Assembly: GCA_028292305.1 (NCBI GenBank)
Contig: JAQGMQ010000359.1
Span: 1-7,560, forward strand
Direction: 5' to 3'
From: Rhodoferax sp.
GTDB taxonomy: Bacteria > Pseudomonadota > Gammaproteobacteria > Burkholderiales > Burkholderiaceae_C
Length of the DNA: 7,560 nucleotides
The notes under the pieces are model-generated. The model worked only from the letters and a program-made list of their open reading frames with translations. It was not told where the DNA came from and made no database searches. Positions 6,477 to 7,560 of the stretch are shown in pieces; the stretch's first letter is position 1, and the number at the start of each line of letters is the position of its first letter. A program made the position numbers and the translations under genes.

Positions 6477-6507
6477 TCGGCAATTCTTCCGGTCGCCATG
6501 GTTACCA

Positions 6508-7449
6508 ATGGCGCGCCACTCGAACATGGACGGTTTTTCGGACCTCGCCTTCTTTTCGCTGCTGGCCCGCAAGGGCACGCTGTCCGCGGCCGCACAGGAA
6601 CTCGGCATCACCCCGCCCGCCGTGAGCAAACGCCTGGCCGCTGTCGAACGCCGGCTCGGCGTGCGGCTGCTGAACCGCACCACCCGCCGCATCAGCCTCA
6701 CGCCCGAGGGCGAGATGTACCTCGGCGAAGGCGTGCGGGTGCTCGAAGACCTGGAAGCACTGGAACGCAGCGTGGCCGGCAGCCGGGCCTTGCCGCAGGG
6801 CGTGTTGCGGGTCAGCGCCACGCTGGGCTTCGGCCGGCGCCGCATCGCTCCGGCGCTGTCGAAGTTCGCGCGCGACTACCCGCTGGTCGAAGTGCAGTTG
6901 CACCTGAACGACCGGCCGGTGAACCTGGTGGAGCAGCGCTTCGACGTGCAGGTGCGCTTCGGCGAGCTGCCCGACGCGCGCCTGACCGCCCGGCGGCTGG
7001 CGCACAACCAGCGCCTGCTGTGCGCCGCGCCGGCCTACATCGCGCAGGCCGGCCTGCCGGCCATGCCGCGCGACCTGGCCCAGCACCGCTGCATCTTCCT
7101 GCGCGAGGGCGACGAGACCTTCGGCACCTGGCATTTGCGCAGCGGTTCGCGCCAGGAAACGGTGAAGGTGCGCGGCACGCTGAGCAGCAACGACGGCGAA
7201 TCGGCATTAGCCTGGGCGCTCGACGGCCACGGCATCCTGATGCGCTCGCAGTGGGATGCCGCCGAGCTGCTGCGGGCCGGCACACTGGTGCCCGTGCTGC
7301 CCGACTGGCATCCGCCCGATTCCGACATCTATCTGGTGTTCCAGACCAAACACAACATCTCGGCCAAGACGCGTGCGCTCGTCGACTTTTTGCTCGATGC
7401 GTTCGAGCCGCACCGAACGCGTGGCGACGCGGCGCTCGGCAGCTGGTGA
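6508..7449 (+). CDS. LysR-family transcriptional regulator (DmlR/CrgA-like subgroup)
   Basis: This 313-residue regulator has an N-terminal winged helix-turn-helix. FSDLAFFSLLARKGTLSAAAQELGITPPAVSKRLAAVERRLGVRLLNRTTRRISLTPEGE spans about residues 10-69, with the recognition helix near PPAVSKRLAAVE. A linker helix to about residue 95 leads into the effector-binding domain (about 96-300), which begins LRVSATLGFGRRRIAPALS. Two ATG starts are possible: 6508, and 6526 (giving MDGFSDLAFF, the commoner family beginning). Neither has a clear ribosome-binding site. I give the longer one. The gene is divergent from the Bug-hydrolase-leuCD operon, the usual arrangement for a regulator that controls it and itself in response to the substrate. 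The effector is unknown. Confidence 0.93.
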   Translation: MARHSNMDGFSDLAFFSLLARKGTLSAAAQELGITPPAVSKRLAAVERRLGVRLLNRTTRRISLTPEGEMYLGEGVRVLEDLEALERSVAGSRALPQGVLRVSATLGFGRRRIAPALSKFARDYPLVEVQLHLNDRPVNLVEQRFDVQVRFGELPDARLTARRLAHNQRLLCAAPAYIAQAGLPAMPRDLAQHRCIFLREGDETFGTWHLRSGSRQETVKVRGTLSSNDGESALAWALDGHGILMRSQWDAAELLRAGTLVPVLPDWHPPDSDIYLVFQTKHNISAKTRALVDFLLDAFEPHRTRGDAALGSW

Positions 7450-7462
7450 CTTCGCGCCGCGC

Positions 7463-7560
7463 TCAGTGCCCGAGCAGCATCTCGTCGTCGCTTTCGGCCT
7501 CTTCGAGCACCGGCTTCGTCGGCAGCTTGCCACCGGCCTTGGCCATGATTGCGTCCTGCT
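7463..7560 (-). CDS. C-terminal end of an unidentified protein (partial)
   Basis: A minus-strand frame runs in from the right edge and ends at a TGA at 7463-7465. The readable tail is QDAIMAKAGGKLPTKPVLEE followed by AESDDEMLLGH. It is acidic near the end and codon use fits the window. It ends 13 bases beyond the LysR stop, so the two genes converge. An internal ATG at 7546 has an AGGA seven bases upstream and could instead start a 27-residue peptide, but the tail of a longer gene is more likely. I do not recognise the family. Confidence 0.5.
   Translation of the reverse strand, partial: QDAIMAKAGGKLPTKPVLEEAESDDEMLLGH

Noticed and set aside
4443..6845. An 800-codon open minus-strand frame covering the hydrolase, the Bug gene region and part of the LysR gene.
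   Set aside because: Only its last 304 codons are a real protein. The rest overlaps the Bug gene in another frame, is Arg/Ala-rich with no family resemblance, and is a by-product of high GC.
1..7560. CRISPR arrays, tRNA or rRNA genes, insertion sequences and phage genes.
   Set aside because: No regularly spaced long repeats, cloverleaf-like segments, transposase-like proteins or terminal inverted repeats were seen.

Overview
This is high-GC DNA with strong G/C bias at third codon positions. A Bug/TctC-type periplasmic receptor without membrane partners sits beside a divergent LysR regulator. Together with the DUF2076, DUF1003 and glycine-zipper genes, this points to a betaproteobacterium of the order Burkholderiales, probably Comamonadaceae-like. 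That assignment is inferred from composition and gene style, not from a marker gene.

Left part (1-2308): unrelated small envelope-type genes. They are a DUF2076 protein with a Gly/Asn/Phe repeat tail (minus), a short membrane protein (plus), a glycine-zipper lipoprotein (minus) and a DUF1003 two-helix membrane protein (minus). Bases 1-92 hold no gene I can support.

Central and right part (2382-7449): a compact minus-strand operon with a divergent regulator. In transcription order it encodes a Bug receptor (5423-6400), an alpha/beta hydrolase with the full fluoroacetate-dehalogenase residue set (4443-5357), and LeuC-like and LeuD-like dehydratase subunits (3028-4446 and 2382-3035). The last three genes overlap by 4 and 8 bases, so they are probably translated in a coupled way. 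The LysR-type regulator (6508-7449) faces away from the operon. The 107-bp gap between them carries repeated TATCGATT elements and promoter-like hexamers.

The operon looks like a substrate-inducible catabolic unit rather than a leucine biosynthesis locus. There is no leuA or leuB, there is a periplasmic solute receptor and a dedicated regulator, and the LeuC copy departs from the usual active-site signature at several positions. A reasonable but unproven reading is capture of a small carboxylate by the Bug protein, hydrolysis or dehalogenation by the alpha/beta hydrolase, and (de)hydration by the LeuCD-like pair. The true substrate cannot be read from the sequence. The window closes with the tail of an unidentified minus-strand gene (7463-7560).
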